A DNA stretch of 59,750 nucleotides, from IMG/VR virus record IMGVR_UViG_3300033233_000043, positions 1-59,750 of that record, one strand, 5' to 3'. Positions 8,734-18,480 of this stretch are shown here, one piece after another. Source of the stretch: a virus. A program made the position numbers and the translations under genes. The notes under the pieces were generated by a model that saw only the letters and a program-made list of their open reading frames with translations, had not been told where the DNA came from and did no database searches. Positions within the stretch are counted from its first letter, which is position 1, and each line of letters starts with the position of its first letter.

Positions 8734-9747
8734 TTATATTTTTAAGTAATCTTCATCATCCGATATAACATTAGGAATAATATCGTCCTTAAATGTTATA
8801 TTACCTTCACCACCAAGAATTTTATTCCAATATTCAGAATATTCTTTTTTATATTTATCAATTGCTGATTTATCATCTTTAATGTATCCTTGAGGGACTG
8901 TAATAATTTTACCGTCCTTAAATGATATTCCATTTACGTGATTTTTTAATACTGATATTTTAGTTCTAACCGCGTATGATATTGTTCTACCATTTTTAGT
9001 AGCGGTAATATGACTAATACCTGATTTCTTTTGATTTCCAAATAAAAACACAATACTTGACGCTAACCATAATGCCTCTCCGCCCTTAGCCTTGATTTCC
9101 GGTTGACCAAAAGGATTATCTGCTGGGAGGACCCATGGTTGATTGATTACCACTAATGTATTATAATAGAGATAATCATCTTTTTTTGATTTAGATATTC
9201 TAGAATGAATACCCATACCAATTTTATCCGCTAATACTCCGGCGGTGTGCATTTTGCCTCCTGCACCATTAAATGTCATTTTACAGGGAATTGACCCAAT
9301 ACTATCCATTAAGAAAAGAAGATTATATGATATATCACCATTTTCTTGAGCATCAATTATCTCATTAATAAATTCGGTAGCTTGTTCAACATAATCAAAA
9401 CTATCGTTAAAAATAAATTGACCATCCCACTCCCCATTTTCATTCTGTTCCGCTTCTAAACCCAACTCAACTGCGTGTAGCCAATTCCATTTTTTTTCTG
9501 TTATAATAAACACCGGTAGATGTCCTTTTTTTTGAGCATCAACCGCGGCTAATATCATGGCCGTTGTTTTTGAAGAATTTGAATGTCCCAAGAACATATT
9601 AATACCCCCCATTACAGGTCCAGGTAATCCGCAGGCATCCATAAATGCTTCACCACAGTTATAGAAACTTTCAGGTTTGTATTTTGTTTTTGTAGAGAAT
9701 TTACTCTTTATATCCTCTAACGAGAATGTTTTCTTTCTTATTGACAT
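8734..9747 (-). CDS. UvsX-like recombinase (RecA family)
   Basis: A 337-residue RecA/UvsX strand-exchange protein (T4 UvsX is 391 aa) used in recombination-dependent replication. The Walker A loop is GHSNSSKT at 54-61, in the variant form that T4 UvsX-like proteins carry, and Walker B is NLLFLMDS with D148. A loop region (PWVLPADNPFGQPEIKAKGG) and a C-terminal acidic tail (ISDDEDYLKI) fit the family. It is separated from the gp32-like gene by a terminator, so it probably has its own transcript start, although I see no convincing promoter in the short gap. The gp32-UvsX neighbourhood makes sense because the two proteins act on the same ssDNA. Confidence 0.9.
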   Translation of the reverse strand: MSIRKKTFSLEDIKSKFSTKTKYKPESFYNCGEAFMDACGLPGPVMGGINMFLGHSNSSKTTAMILAAVDAQKKGHLPVFIITEKKWNWLHAVELGLEAEQNENGEWDGQFIFNDSFDYVEQATEFINEIIDAQENGDISYNLLFLMDSIGSIPCKMTFNGAGGKMHTAGVLADKIGMGIHSRISKSKKDDYLYYNTLVVINQPWVLPADNPFGQPEIKAKGGEALWLASSIVFLFGNQKKSGISHITATKNGRTISYAVRTKISVLKNHVNGISFKDGKIITVPQGYIKDDKSAIDKYKKEYSEYWNKILGGEGNITFKDDIIPNVISDDEDYLKI

Positions 9748-9778
9748 GTTAGGTTAAATTAATTTATTGTTTTGAACT

Positions 9779-9814
9779 ATAAAAAATAGACACTCAGTAA
9801 TACCAAGTGTCTAT
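9779..9814 (-). terminator. Rho-independent terminator after the gp32-like gene
   Basis: Minus-strand arms ATAGACACT and AGTGTCTAT (9 bp, perfect) enclose an 11-base loop and run into TTTTTTATAG. It starts 12 bases past the stop of the ssDNA-binding protein gene. Confidence 0.8.
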
Positions 9815-9826
9815 GTTAAAGTTTAA

Positions 9827-10678
9827 TTAGAAAGGTAATTCGGTGTCACTATCATCATTTGCTTGTGGGTCAACGATTGGTTCAGTTTTACCACCAAAAG
9901 ATGTTGTTGTCTCAAGATTGTTTTCGTATACAAAACCGCCTTTGTCAGAATCCCAACGTGGTGTTTCTCCACGAGCAATAGCTTCAAGGTATTCTTCAGG
10001 TTTTTTAGAATAAACATCTTCCCATGTTAACTCATCATTAATCCAAGAATCCGCGGTTTGTTTATTTTCGTGTACAGGAGCTGGGTCATCATACATAACA
10101 GTTTGAATAACTGTGTAAGTGGCACCTTTAGGTGTTTTTGCTTTGGTTAATTCAAGAATAATGTCACGACCGTTATCAGGGTCAGTAATATCACCTTTAG
10201 CTCTCCAAATAGGAATAATCTTATCTAAAATCCCCTCATTTTTGTAGTTGTGTTTGAATCTCCAAAACTTAACCCCATCAGACTCGTTATCACGGTCCAT
10301 AACTTTAACAATGTAAAATTTACGAGATAAATATTGTTTTGCTAATTCTTTGTCAGACTCTTTTCCTGTTGAGCGTAGTTCTTCATAAACTTCATTCAAT
10401 GGTGAACGCTCGTTGTCATTCTTACCCGGGTCATAAAATTTTTGAAATTTGCCGTCAACTTGAATTTCGTGATACCAAACTTCTTTAAATGGTGAAGAAC
10501 CATCGGGTGTTGGTAAAATACGTAGTCTTCGTTGCCCTTGTTTTTCAGTATCTTTAAGGATAGCTGCAAAGTATTTTTTCATTCTTTCTTCTTGTGTGAA
10601 TTTTGAGGTGTTAGAAGAACCACCTTGTTTTGCCTGCTCGTATTGAGCTAAAACTGCGTCTAATGAATTTGTCGCCAT
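9827..10678 (-). CDS. Single-stranded DNA-binding protein, T4 gp32-like, without zinc site
   Basis: A 283-residue protein matching the gp32 plan: a short N-terminal cooperative segment (SLDAVLAQYEQAKQ), an OB-fold core (QRRLRILPTPDGSSPFKEVWYHEIQ, then RKFYIVKVMDR and KFWRFKHNYK) and a strongly acidic C-terminus ending DSDTELPF, the tail that recruits partners in T4. It has no cysteine at all, so the zinc finger found in T4 gp32 is absent. It is bounded by its own sigma70-like promoter and its own terminator, which suits a protein needed in large amounts. It lies directly upstream of uvsX. Confidence 0.88.
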   Translation of the reverse strand: MATNSLDAVLAQYEQAKQGGSSNTSKFTQEERMKKYFAAILKDTEKQGQRRLRILPTPDGSSPFKEVWYHEIQVDGKFQKFYDPGKNDNERSPLNEVYEELRSTGKESDKELAKQYLSRKFYIVKVMDRDNESDGVKFWRFKHNYKNEGILDKIIPIWRAKGDITDPDNGRDIILELTKAKTPKGATYTVIQTVMYDDPAPVHENKQTADSWINDELTWEDVYSKKPEEYLEAIARGETPRWDSDKGGFVYENNLETTTSFGGKTEPIVDPQANDDSDTELPF

Positions 10679-10713
10679 AGTTGTTAAAGTATTTAATGAT
10701 TTATATTATCATA

Positions 10714-10742
10714 AGTATAAGTACAATCTGAGTATTTGTCAA
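10714..10742 (-). promoter_or_regulatory. Sigma70-like promoter for the gp32-like gene
   Basis: On the minus strand TTGACA (10742-10737), a 17-base spacer and TATACT (10719-10714) lie 36 bases before the gp32 ATG. The -35 is a perfect match and the -10 five of six. The overlapping TACTTATG also resembles the Bacteroidota -7 element TAnnTTTG, but with a longer than usual spacing. Confidence 0.6.
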
Positions 10743-10754
10743 ATAAATTTTAAA

Positions 10755-10779
10755 CTAAAAACGGTCCGAAGACCGTTTT
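10755..10779 (-). terminator. Strong UUCG-loop terminator after the Pro-rich protein gene
   Basis: Minus-strand AAAACGGTC-TTCG-GACCGTTTT followed by TAG: a nine-pair stem closed by a stable UUCG tetraloop, five bases beyond the stop at 10785. It insulates the downstream gp32 promoter. Confidence 0.85.
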
Positions 10780-10784
10780 ATATT

Positions 10785-11471
10785 TTACTTGACTTGTTTG
10801 AAAGAATCGATTTGATTATCCAAATCTTCAAAATTTCTAAAAGTTTTTTTGATATCTACTGGTGAGTAATCCTCAACCTCATCTTGGGTTAAGATATACT
10901 CATTTTTCCCCGACTTTTCCATATCTTCTTCTTTATCTTCAAAGAAATCTGATAATTTTTGATTAAATGGGCCAGAATCTAAACTTCTAAGTTCTAATTT
11001 CTCTTGAGGTGTTTTTTCTCTATATTTCTCAACTTTCATTTCTAAGTCATTCAACTTATTCATGATATTATCCATTTCACCTAATTTACCTTCTAAGTCT
11101 GTAAGATGTTTGAATAAATTATCAAAATATTCTTCTTGTTTTTTTTCTACTTGTTTTTGGGAATTAACTAAGTCACTAATATCAAGTTCCTCAGTCTTAC
11201 CTTTTTCTTCACCAACTTTTTCAACATCAGGGTCAGTTGCAACATCAACAGGAGTTGGTACTGCACCAGGTGCCGCAGGTGGTTCAATGCCAGGAGGTGG
11301 TGGTAATGCCCCCGCATCAGCAGGAGGTGGTGGTAACGCACTTGGGTCTGCAGGAGGTAAAATACCTTCTTCAGGTGGTGGAGGTAATGTTGCCTCTTGT
11401 TCAAAAATATAATCGTTAATTGATTTATATCTTGAGATTTCCTCAATAATTCTGTTGTCTACTCTTTTCAT
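10785..11471 (-). CDS. Hypothetical protein with Pro/Ala-rich linker and coiled coil
   Basis: A 228-residue protein I cannot assign. Residues 1-27 form a basic helix-like start (MKRVDNRIIEEISRYKS). Residues 28-75 are Pro/Ala-rich (repeated LPPPP and PPADPSALPPPP). Residues about 90-160 are a charged heptad-like coiled coil (KQVEKKQEEYFDNLFKHL, KMNKLNDLEMKVEKYREK type). The acidic C-terminus includes FFEDKEEDMEKSGKNEY. It is read with the 74-residue gene upstream and ends at a strong terminator. The layout suits a scaffold or virion linker protein, but nothing proves this. Confidence 0.75.
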   Translation of the reverse strand: MKRVDNRIIEEISRYKSINDYIFEQEATLPPPPEEGILPPADPSALPPPPADAGALPPPPGIEPPAAPGAVPTPVDVATDPDVEKVGEEKGKTEELDISDLVNSQKQVEKKQEEYFDNLFKHLTDLEGKLGEMDNIMNKLNDLEMKVEKYREKTPQEKLELRSLDSGPFNQKLSDFFEDKEEDMEKSGKNEYILTQDEVEDYSPVDIKKTFRNFEDLDNQIDSFKQVK

Positions 11472-11475
11472 TTGA

Positions 11476-11700
11476 TTACCCGTTTAAAAGTTGTTTCACT
11501 CCTGTTAGAGTTTCAACCTGAATTTTTTTATTTTTTGTCATTGTATTGTCAACTCTTTCAATTAAACCATCCTTCATTCTGATAGTATAACAATCTCCTG
11601 TGTCTAAATCGCAAACTTGTTTAGAACCATTACCCAAGTCTTTCTCAGTGCTTCTGGTGTTTTTACCTAAATAGTTGTCTAATATTAATTTTGTGTCCAT
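11476..11700 (-). CDS. Hypothetical small protein
   Basis: A 74-residue frame (MDTKLILDNYLGKNTRSTEK) four bases before the Pro-rich protein gene. It contains a compact central beta-like segment, KQVCDLDTGDCYTIRMKDG, with two cysteines nine residues apart. No family recognised. Starting right after the giant baseplate gene with a TATTTAT motif in front, it may begin a two-gene transcript that ends at the UUCG terminator. Confidence 0.65.
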   Translation of the reverse strand: MDTKLILDNYLGKNTRSTEKDLGNGSKQVCDLDTGDCYTIRMKDGLIERVDNTMTKNKKIQVETLTGVKQLLNG

Positions 11701-11714
11701 AATAGTGTTTATAT

Positions 11715-11721
11715 ATAAATA
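11715..11721 (-). promoter_or_regulatory. TATTTAT motif upstream of the 74-residue gene
   Basis: Coding-strand CGATATTTATATATAAAC, 14 bases before the ATG in a 39-base gap after the 2246-codon gene. Confidence 0.35.
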
Positions 11722-11739
11722 TCGTTTATTATTAGAAAA

Positions 11740-14700
11740 TTACAAAGTGAAAGTTACAGGATAACTTTTGTAAAAATCGTTTCTTGACGTATCAAGTGAC
11801 CCATCAGGTTTAACAGGTTTAGTAAATACCGTTATTTGGTATTTATAAGTTCCTGTATACTCACTTTTCGACACATTATTACAACCAGATTCTGTTAATA
11901 ACCCTTGTAAATCAATTTCAAATTTTTGTTTATTTGTTGAAACATAATTAGTCCCAAATTGTTGTCCTGAACCACTACCCTCATGACACTCCGCAGTAAT
12001 ATTATAACCATACTCTATCTGAAATATATTTCTTAGTCCATCGACCGATGGGTCCACAATAACCTTTAAATTCTCAAATAATGGTGGTGTTGTTACTGCG
12101 TAAGTGTATGTATCAATTAATGGCGGTGTTACTGGTGGTGTTGACCCCACATTAAGTTGTCCCGTTTGAGTATTAAACTCATTAATCGCCGATTGTACTT
12201 TAGTTTCAATATTTCCTTTATCTATTGACGACATTTGGTCGTAAACATTAACAGGATTTAATTTTTTATCAGTAACAGATGTGTTAGCATTTAATATCCA
12301 AAATTTAGCAATTTCCGATGCACTGTCATTGGATAATAAACTCATTCTTTGTGACCATCTTTCAACTAAAAATTTGACTGATTGAGTTGAGTCTGAGAAT
12401 GTGGCGTTAGGTACATTTTGGCTTGAACAATAAAAATATTTATCAACAAAATAAGTAGATGATTGACCCCAATCTTGGTCTATAGTTATACCCGCAAAGT
12501 TATTCTCATAAGTTGTTAAGGTATTATTATTATTTGACGATATATAAATTGAGGAAAAAATAACTTTTTGTAATTTAATATCATTCGTTAGACTAACAAT
12601 AGTACCAATAACACTTTTATAATTTAATGTTGTTATTGACGGCCCTGTTAATGGTGTCCATTGAGCATATTTAGAGTTTGGTTGACAAGTTTCCTGAATA
12701 GTATCATTTGCTGTGGTGCTATCTTGTTGTGTTGCTTGGTTATTAACCTCAGTTGACTGACCAATTACATTAGTACTATTAACTTTTGTTTCCGCATTTT
12801 TTTTCTGAGTATCAAGTTTATTCTTTTCAATAATAGATTGTAATAAATTAGTTTTTAATGTTTGTAAATAATTATCAATTTTAGGTAATGATGCGGTTGG
12901 TTGTCTAATACCTTCAATAATTGTTTCAAAACTACCTGGTGATATACTATGATTAACACTTGTAATCATATAAGGCCCACTAAACATTGGGACGTATCTT
13001 AAATTGAAGTACATTGTTGGTTGTATCATAGCATTACCCATCATGGATACATTACAAGAATAACTTCTATTTTTGTATAGGTTATATAATGAGTTACTTT
13101 GTGTTGCACCTCCTCTATTACCACCTTGATTGGCCATTTGATTTAACACTTCAAGAGATTCTGCAGTGGCTTGACCAGCATCTTGGGAAACAGTAAACCC
13201 ATAAAACATAGACTGATTTTGAGGTCCGATATCAACATTAAACCCTACAACTTTATTTGATTTATCCCAATCATTCTTATTAGTTAAATCTTCAACTAAC
13301 GGATTATCACTAGCTCTTCTTAAATCAAACGCGTCATTTCTATATCTAAAATCAACATTGTTTTTTAAATCTAATTGTTCACTTGGTTTACCACCAAAGA
13401 AACAAACCATTTTAGCACTTGATTCTCTATAATCAACGTTCATGAAAGTTCCAAATAGTGTATTAGCAAACTCTAATGTTCCTTCAACCTTTGGTTTTGG
13501 GTTTTTAACCGCATCTTGTACATTATAGAAATTAACATATGACGGTAAATTCATTACAACAAAATTATTTTCAACTAATATTGATTGTACAAAACTAAGC
13601 ATTGTCGCTTTAGGGTTTATATTAATTAATCTGTTTTTTAATTTAAAAACATCAACCAATATCTTATCACCAATATTTCTACTCGCTCTGTCTAATAATA
13701 AAACATCCTCAAATAATGTTTTAGTTTTAAAATCATTACCCGAAATCCATTTATCATTTATCGCCTTAAATGATTCCCATAATTCAACCTTTGTTTGCGG
13801 TCCCTCTAAAACAGAATCAATTGTCGTTTGTACTGTGTTATTAACATCGGGTAAAGCTTTTTGTAGTTTAATGATTAAATTATTAAATATTTTATTTTTA
13901 AAATCTAAAGACTTTTTCAAATACTCATCCATTAAACCAATGAATTTTTTTTTATTCATTGTAGACTCTTTTAATTTCTGAGTCGCATAAATTTTAATTA
14001 TTGGCGAAAAATTAACTATATTATTAACCGTAAAAGAAATGTTTAAGTCAACAAAAAAGTCAGTAATGTACGAACCGTTATTTCCATAAACTAATTGCGG
14101 GATTTCTGAAAAACCAACATAAGTTTCTAATGTAGTCCACTCATTAGGGTATAAACTTTTTGATGAAGATAATGTAGTTGTTCCACCATTTACAGGAACT
14201 GCATTTGGTGTTAATAGTGTGTATTTGTCCAAAATATATGGGTCGGTAATATCATAGTTTGAGAACGTATAAAATAATTTTTTATCGTAGTTAGACGGAT
14301 TTCCGTTTTTAAATACAACATCATTATTAATAAATCTAGTTAATAGATTAGTAATATTTGTAAGTTGCGCAGATTGAGCATTTCTTACATAATCTTCACC
14401 TGTTGACCCTGTTATTTTAGGTTGCTTCATCAACTCAATCATTAAAACTTGAAAGTTCTTAAACAATTTAGCGGTATTGGAATCATTTGCACCGACACCT
14501 TCCGAACTATAATCATATTTTGATTTTGAAAAATTTAAAAACTCAACTTCAAATAAATCTAAAACATCCTTTTCGAAAACAGAAAACATTTCACTAATAT
14601 TTGAATATTGAGTAATTACACCATTTAATGAATAATTTTCTTGAAAACTTTTCCCTGAAAAAATTTCTTTTAGGTATTGGTCCGGATTAACCTTAACTAT

Positions 14701-17700
14701 TTTACTATCATCAAAATATCCGTAATTGGGTGCTGTCCAAAAAGTTCTAACTGAACCATCATACATTGACTTATTACCCATAACTTCAAATTTTATTTCT
14801 CCTGTATTTGCATCAAAACATTCATTGTTTGTTTGATTAACTAATGAACCTTGGGATGGGAATATAAATGAAGATATATTATCTAAAGTATTTACAGATA
14901 CTGTCCAAGGAAATATTCTTAAATCTCTATTCGGTATTGAAGTATCAAAACCTTCTGATTTGCTAATAATGGCCTTATCAACATAATTTAACGTAAACCC
15001 TGATTTAATCCCTTCTTGAATTGCGGTACTAGTGTACGCCGAGAAAATTTCAAATCCTTGGTAAAAGACATTAAAATCATTAATTAATTTAGGATAAAAT
15101 CCTGTGTTAATTGTTGTAGATACTTCCCCACCAATTGTTACATTATTCTCTAAAACAATATCAACAATACCAATTTGAGAACTAGCACTAAATGTATACA
15201 TTGTTGATGGTAAACTATTAACAGGGTCATAGTTATTAAGATAATCAAAATTAGCCCAAGAAACCCCTATAATATCAACGCCAGTTTCAACATACTTTTT
15301 ATAACGGTGCCATATTGAACCGTATTTTAAAACCCAAGAATATGGTATTTTATGTACGCCACCAAATTTATTCAGTGTTGCAAAAATATAATTTAAATCA
15401 TCAGACTCATTTTTTGTTTTATACTTTTCTCGTAGAGTAGACAATGGTAAACTATTTAAGAAAAGGTACGCGGCTTCAGTATATGGTGTCTCACTAAAAT
15501 TTCTAAAATTACTTACACCTTGTTGAATCGCATTAATAAAATACGGTGTATTAAACATAGACACTGTTTGTTCACTAGTTACAAGACCATTATAATTATT
15601 GTACTTTAAATTACCCTCAGTAAATAATTGATTTTTATAATCGTTTTTTCTTGTCTCATAAAACGCTTTCATACCAACAGTTGTACTATACTCTGTGGGA
15701 GTCACTGTTATTTCTGAAATAAAGTTAGTAAATGGTTTTTTACCTGAATCATAAGACGCAATATTCGTAATAATTTTATTATCCGAAGTGTACGTTAATA
15801 TTTGTGTTGTATCAAAAGCCGATTTTTCATCTAACACTGTGTTACTATTTGCCAAATATTTTTTAACCCAATTTTTATTTGTAAAAGGGTATGTATCGGC
15901 AAAATCATATTCGTTGGATGTTGTTGAGTCATTAATATATTCTGCAAATTGAGTTTCACTTGGTAATGAAACCATTGGTTGTGATAAACTATTCTTAAGG
16001 ATTTGTTCATTAATAAATTCAAAACTAGAATTATTAACTAAGTTTTTAATATATTTTGTATTAAAAATACCTCTAATAAAATTTTGCCAACTTTCCCCCA
16101 AACCTTCATTTGAAATATGTCTAAGGACAGTCTCAAAATTTTCACCAGTATAGGCATATTCTTTAAGTTTTTGAATTATAAATGGATTATCATTTGATAA
16201 ACTTTTAAGTATGTTAATATTCTCAGCATCAGCAATAATAGTTGTAACTTTATCCGAATCAGATATAAAGTCGTTACATCTACCAAGTCTTGAATAAAAG
16301 GTTGTTAATAAAACTCTCTCATATATTTCATAAAAAAACTTAACTTCTTCTTTATTACCATAAACGTCATTTTTAATTGGAAATTCAATAGCGTCCACCG
16401 AAATTCTTTGAGGTTCCGTTAACTCATTTGGAGATGCGGTACTATCTGACGGAGGTGAAGTTCTTTCCACATAACCTCGTATAAATTCTTCAACAAATTC
16501 AACTTCAGGCCATTCATCCGCTAAAAATCCTTTTGTCTGAGTAATCACTGAAGAATCACCAGGATAAACAATCTCAAACTTTTCGTGCCCGTCTGTCCCT
16601 GAGGTTTCTTTAATCATTTGTGGCCAAGGATATATAGGTTGTTCCTTGTTATTACCACTACTTAAATTGTCTTGTGACGCACCAGCGGTTTGACTATTAA
16701 AGATAGAGTTTTTTCTAATTGTAGAATCTCTCTTATCCCAAGCTTTCGTGTGAACATCGTCCATTAATCTTAAGAACGCCTCTCCATTGGCAAAAACAAC
16801 GGCAAGAACATTTCTAATGTTAGGTACAAACCCAATACCATTATCCTTACTTTGTAACAATTCTGAAAGAGCCTTTGTAAGTTCTTCTTGTATTTGTTCT
16901 CTAAAAACTTTTAATTTTTTACCCATTTTATCAATATTATCAATAAATGTGTTTGTACCTTCAAAAATGTAATAATCTTTTATTAGTTCAATATCACCTT
17001 CCTCGTTTTGAATAATAGGTGAATTGAACGCTTTATTTTTAATCAATTCGGCTTGGTATGCCGCAAGTTGTGTGTCGGTTGGTGTGGTTTTTACGCCTTT
17101 AACTAATCGATAACTTTGAACTAAATCAATATCTTTTTCTGTAATCTCAGGTTTTGGGATAAAAGTGTCTGGTGATTTAATACCATTAGGTATTGTTATT
17201 TTAGTTGTTTTATTATTAATCTTATATGAACCATTTGCTCCTACAGTTTCATTACCATCTAATAACTCATTATATTTTTTTACATGGCCATCTAATTCTG
17301 CCTTTGCGGTAACTCTATTTTGTAAACTAACTTCAGGTTTAAAAGTGTAAACTTTATTACCATTGGTTAATACAAAAGCAGTGTTCTTATCCATATACTT
17401 TTCAAACCATGATGTACCATTAAAATAATAAACATTACCAGAATAATCATTAAGAGTTTTTTGATAAACATCTAAATTAGTTAATGGGTCCAAATTTTGT
17501 TTAGTAAAACTATCCAACACATTTTTAATAAAATTCTCAATTCTTTCTTGCATTTGAACCAAAGTGATTTCGGGAAAATCATCAGGTATCATACCTTTTG
17601 ATTTATATTCACTATACATTTCTTTAACTTTTTGATACCCACCTTCAACAACACCATCCTCAACTTTAACAAATTTACTATCAGTACTTCCTTGTGTTGT

Positions 17701-18480
17701 TTGAACCTTAATTCTTGATTTATACATGTGAGGGGTCGCAGTCAATGCGGCCATAGTAATCTCACTTAAGATTGTATATTTGTAAGTATAAAACTTTAAA
17801 TCAATTTTAAAATTTCCACTATATGTGTCATATCTTGAACTAAAAGATTGTAACATAAGTCCTAATTTAATTGCCTTACCATAATAACCTTTAATCGTTA
17901 AATGAAAAAGTGGGTAAGGTAAATTAAAGAACGCAGCATAAGGTGAATTATCTCCTGATTCAAATAATGCTTTACCTTTTACGTCTTCAAGTTGCACATT
18001 GATTGTTGGTAAAAAATCCAATCCTTGTCTAATATTAATTGATGTTATGCCAAGTAGTCCGTTATCGGTCGCCCCTGGTTTTCCACCAGAATTAATACTT
18101 TGTCTTAAGAAAAAATCCGCAGGTTTGTTAGGATTACTAATTGAATTTTTTTTAGGTTGATTAACCCCTTCACCCGTAACACTATTTTTACCTGTAATTT
18201 CGTCAGTATAACTATTATCTAAAAATGTCTTATCACCAGGTTTTAAGAAATTGATTGTTGCAATAGAAACTGTTTGAATTTGGTCGTTATTTGCAACACC
18301 AACGGCTAGTTTAGTTCTTGGTAAAACTTTACACTCCAAGTTAGCATAAAAAACTAAATCTTCTTGTTTAATAAATCGTTCTTTCGCGTTACCATTTATA
18401 TCGATAACTTTGTTTGGGTCTACGATTGTTATGTTGTTATAGTCAAATTCGACTAAAATATTTTCTGTGTCACCTACCAT
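11740..18480 (-). CDS. Giant baseplate hub-like protein, possible C-terminal muralytic domain
   Basis: At 2246 residues this is one of the largest genes here. An N-terminal region (about 140-260: LPTINVQLEDVKGKALFE, NLPYPLFHLTIKGYYGKAI) looks like a tail-associated beta domain. Near residue 1840 the stretch MFSGPYMITSVNHSISPG followed by FETIIEGIRQ matches the pattern at the end of gp27/gpD-type hub proteins. The last 300 residues hold YENNFAGITIDQDWG and, some 40 residues later, VKFLVERWSQRM, similar to the NNFFGI...F(L)..RW pattern in FlgJ-like glucosaminidases and phage tail lysins. I infer hub plus cell-wall-cutting tip, comparable to T4 gp27/gp5. The start overlaps the gp53-like stop by 11 bases. 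Most of the central 1500 residues have no assignable domain. Confidence 0.7.
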   Translation of the reverse strand: MVGDTENILVEFDYNNITIVDPNKVIDINGNAKERFIKQEDLVFYANLECKVLPRTKLAVGVANNDQIQTVSIATINFLKPGDKTFLDNSYTDEITGKNSVTGEGVNQPKKNSISNPNKPADFFLRQSINSGGKPGATDNGLLGITSINIRQGLDFLPTINVQLEDVKGKALFESGDNSPYAAFFNLPYPLFHLTIKGYYGKAIKLGLMLQSFSSRYDTYSGNFKIDLKFYTYKYTILSEITMAALTATPHMYKSRIKVQTTQGSTDSKFVKVEDGVVEGGYQKVKEMYSEYKSKGMIPDDFPEITLVQMQERIENFIKNVLDSFTKQNLDPLTNLDVYQKTLNDYSGNVYYFNGTSWFEKYMDKNTAFVLTNGNKVYTFKPEVSLQNRVTAKAELDGHVKKYNELLDGNETVGANGSYKINNKTTKITIPNGIKSPDTFIPKPEITEKDIDLVQSYRLVKGVKTTPTDTQLAAYQAELIKNKAFNSPIIQNEEGDIELIKDYYIFEGTNTFIDNIDKMGKKLKVFREQIQEELTKALSELLQSKDNGIGFVPNIRNVLAVVFANGEAFLRLMDDVHTKAWDKRDSTIRKNSIFNSQTAGASQDNLSSGNNKEQPIYPWPQMIKETSGTDGHEKFEIVYPGDSSVITQTKGFLADEWPEVEFVEEFIRGYVERTSPPSDSTASPNELTEPQRISVDAIEFPIKNDVYGNKEEVKFFYEIYERVLLTTFYSRLGRCNDFISDSDKVTTIIADAENINILKSLSNDNPFIIQKLKEYAYTGENFETVLRHISNEGLGESWQNFIRGIFNTKYIKNLVNNSSFEFINEQILKNSLSQPMVSLPSETQFAEYINDSTTSNEYDFADTYPFTNKNWVKKYLANSNTVLDEKSAFDTTQILTYTSDNKIITNIASYDSGKKPFTNFISEITVTPTEYSTTVGMKAFYETRKNDYKNQLFTEGNLKYNNYNGLVTSEQTVSMFNTPYFINAIQQGVSNFRNFSETPYTEAAYLFLNSLPLSTLREKYKTKNESDDLNYIFATLNKFGGVHKIPYSWVLKYGSIWHRYKKYVETGVDIIGVSWANFDYLNNYDPVNSLPSTMYTFSASSQIGIVDIVLENNVTIGGEVSTTINTGFYPKLINDFNVFYQGFEIFSAYTSTAIQEGIKSGFTLNYVDKAIISKSEGFDTSIPNRDLRIFPWTVSVNTLDNISSFIFPSQGSLVNQTNNECFDANTGEIKFEVMGNKSMYDGSVRTFWTAPNYGYFDDSKIVKVNPDQYLKEIFSGKSFQENYSLNGVITQYSNISEMFSVFEKDVLDLFEVEFLNFSKSKYDYSSEGVGANDSNTAKLFKNFQVLMIELMKQPKITGSTGEDYVRNAQSAQLTNITNLLTRFINNDVVFKNGNPSNYDKKLFYTFSNYDITDPYILDKYTLLTPNAVPVNGGTTTLSSSKSLYPNEWTTLETYVGFSEIPQLVYGNNGSYITDFFVDLNISFTVNNIVNFSPIIKIYATQKLKESTMNKKKFIGLMDEYLKKSLDFKNKIFNNLIIKLQKALPDVNNTVQTTIDSVLEGPQTKVELWESFKAINDKWISGNDFKTKTLFEDVLLLDRASRNIGDKILVDVFKLKNRLININPKATMLSFVQSILVENNFVVMNLPSYVNFYNVQDAVKNPKPKVEGTLEFANTLFGTFMNVDYRESSAKMVCFFGGKPSEQLDLKNNVDFRYRNDAFDLRRASDNPLVEDLTNKNDWDKSNKVVGFNVDIGPQNQSMFYGFTVSQDAGQATAESLEVLNQMANQGGNRGGATQSNSLYNLYKNRSYSCNVSMMGNAMIQPTMYFNLRYVPMFSGPYMITSVNHSISPGSFETIIEGIRQPTASLPKIDNYLQTLKTNLLQSIIEKNKLDTQKKNAETKVNSTNVIGQSTEVNNQATQQDSTTANDTIQETCQPNSKYAQWTPLTGPSITTLNYKSVIGTIVSLTNDIKLQKVIFSSIYISSNNNNTLTTYENNFAGITIDQDWGQSSTYFVDKYFYCSSQNVPNATFSDSTQSVKFLVERWSQRMSLLSNDSASEIAKFWILNANTSVTDKKLNPVNVYDQMSSIDKGNIETKVQSAINEFNTQTGQLNVGSTPPVTPPLIDTYTYAVTTPPLFENLKVIVDPSVDGLRNIFQIEYGYNITAECHEGSGSGQQFGTNYVSTNKQKFEIDLQGLLTESGCNNVSKSEYTGTYKYQITVFTKPVKPDGSLDTSRNDFYKSYPVTFTL

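Noticed and set aside
11062-11446. Gly- and Gln-rich frames opposite or overlapping the Pro-rich protein
   Set aside because: They arise from CCA/CCT repeats of the proline linker and have no independent support.
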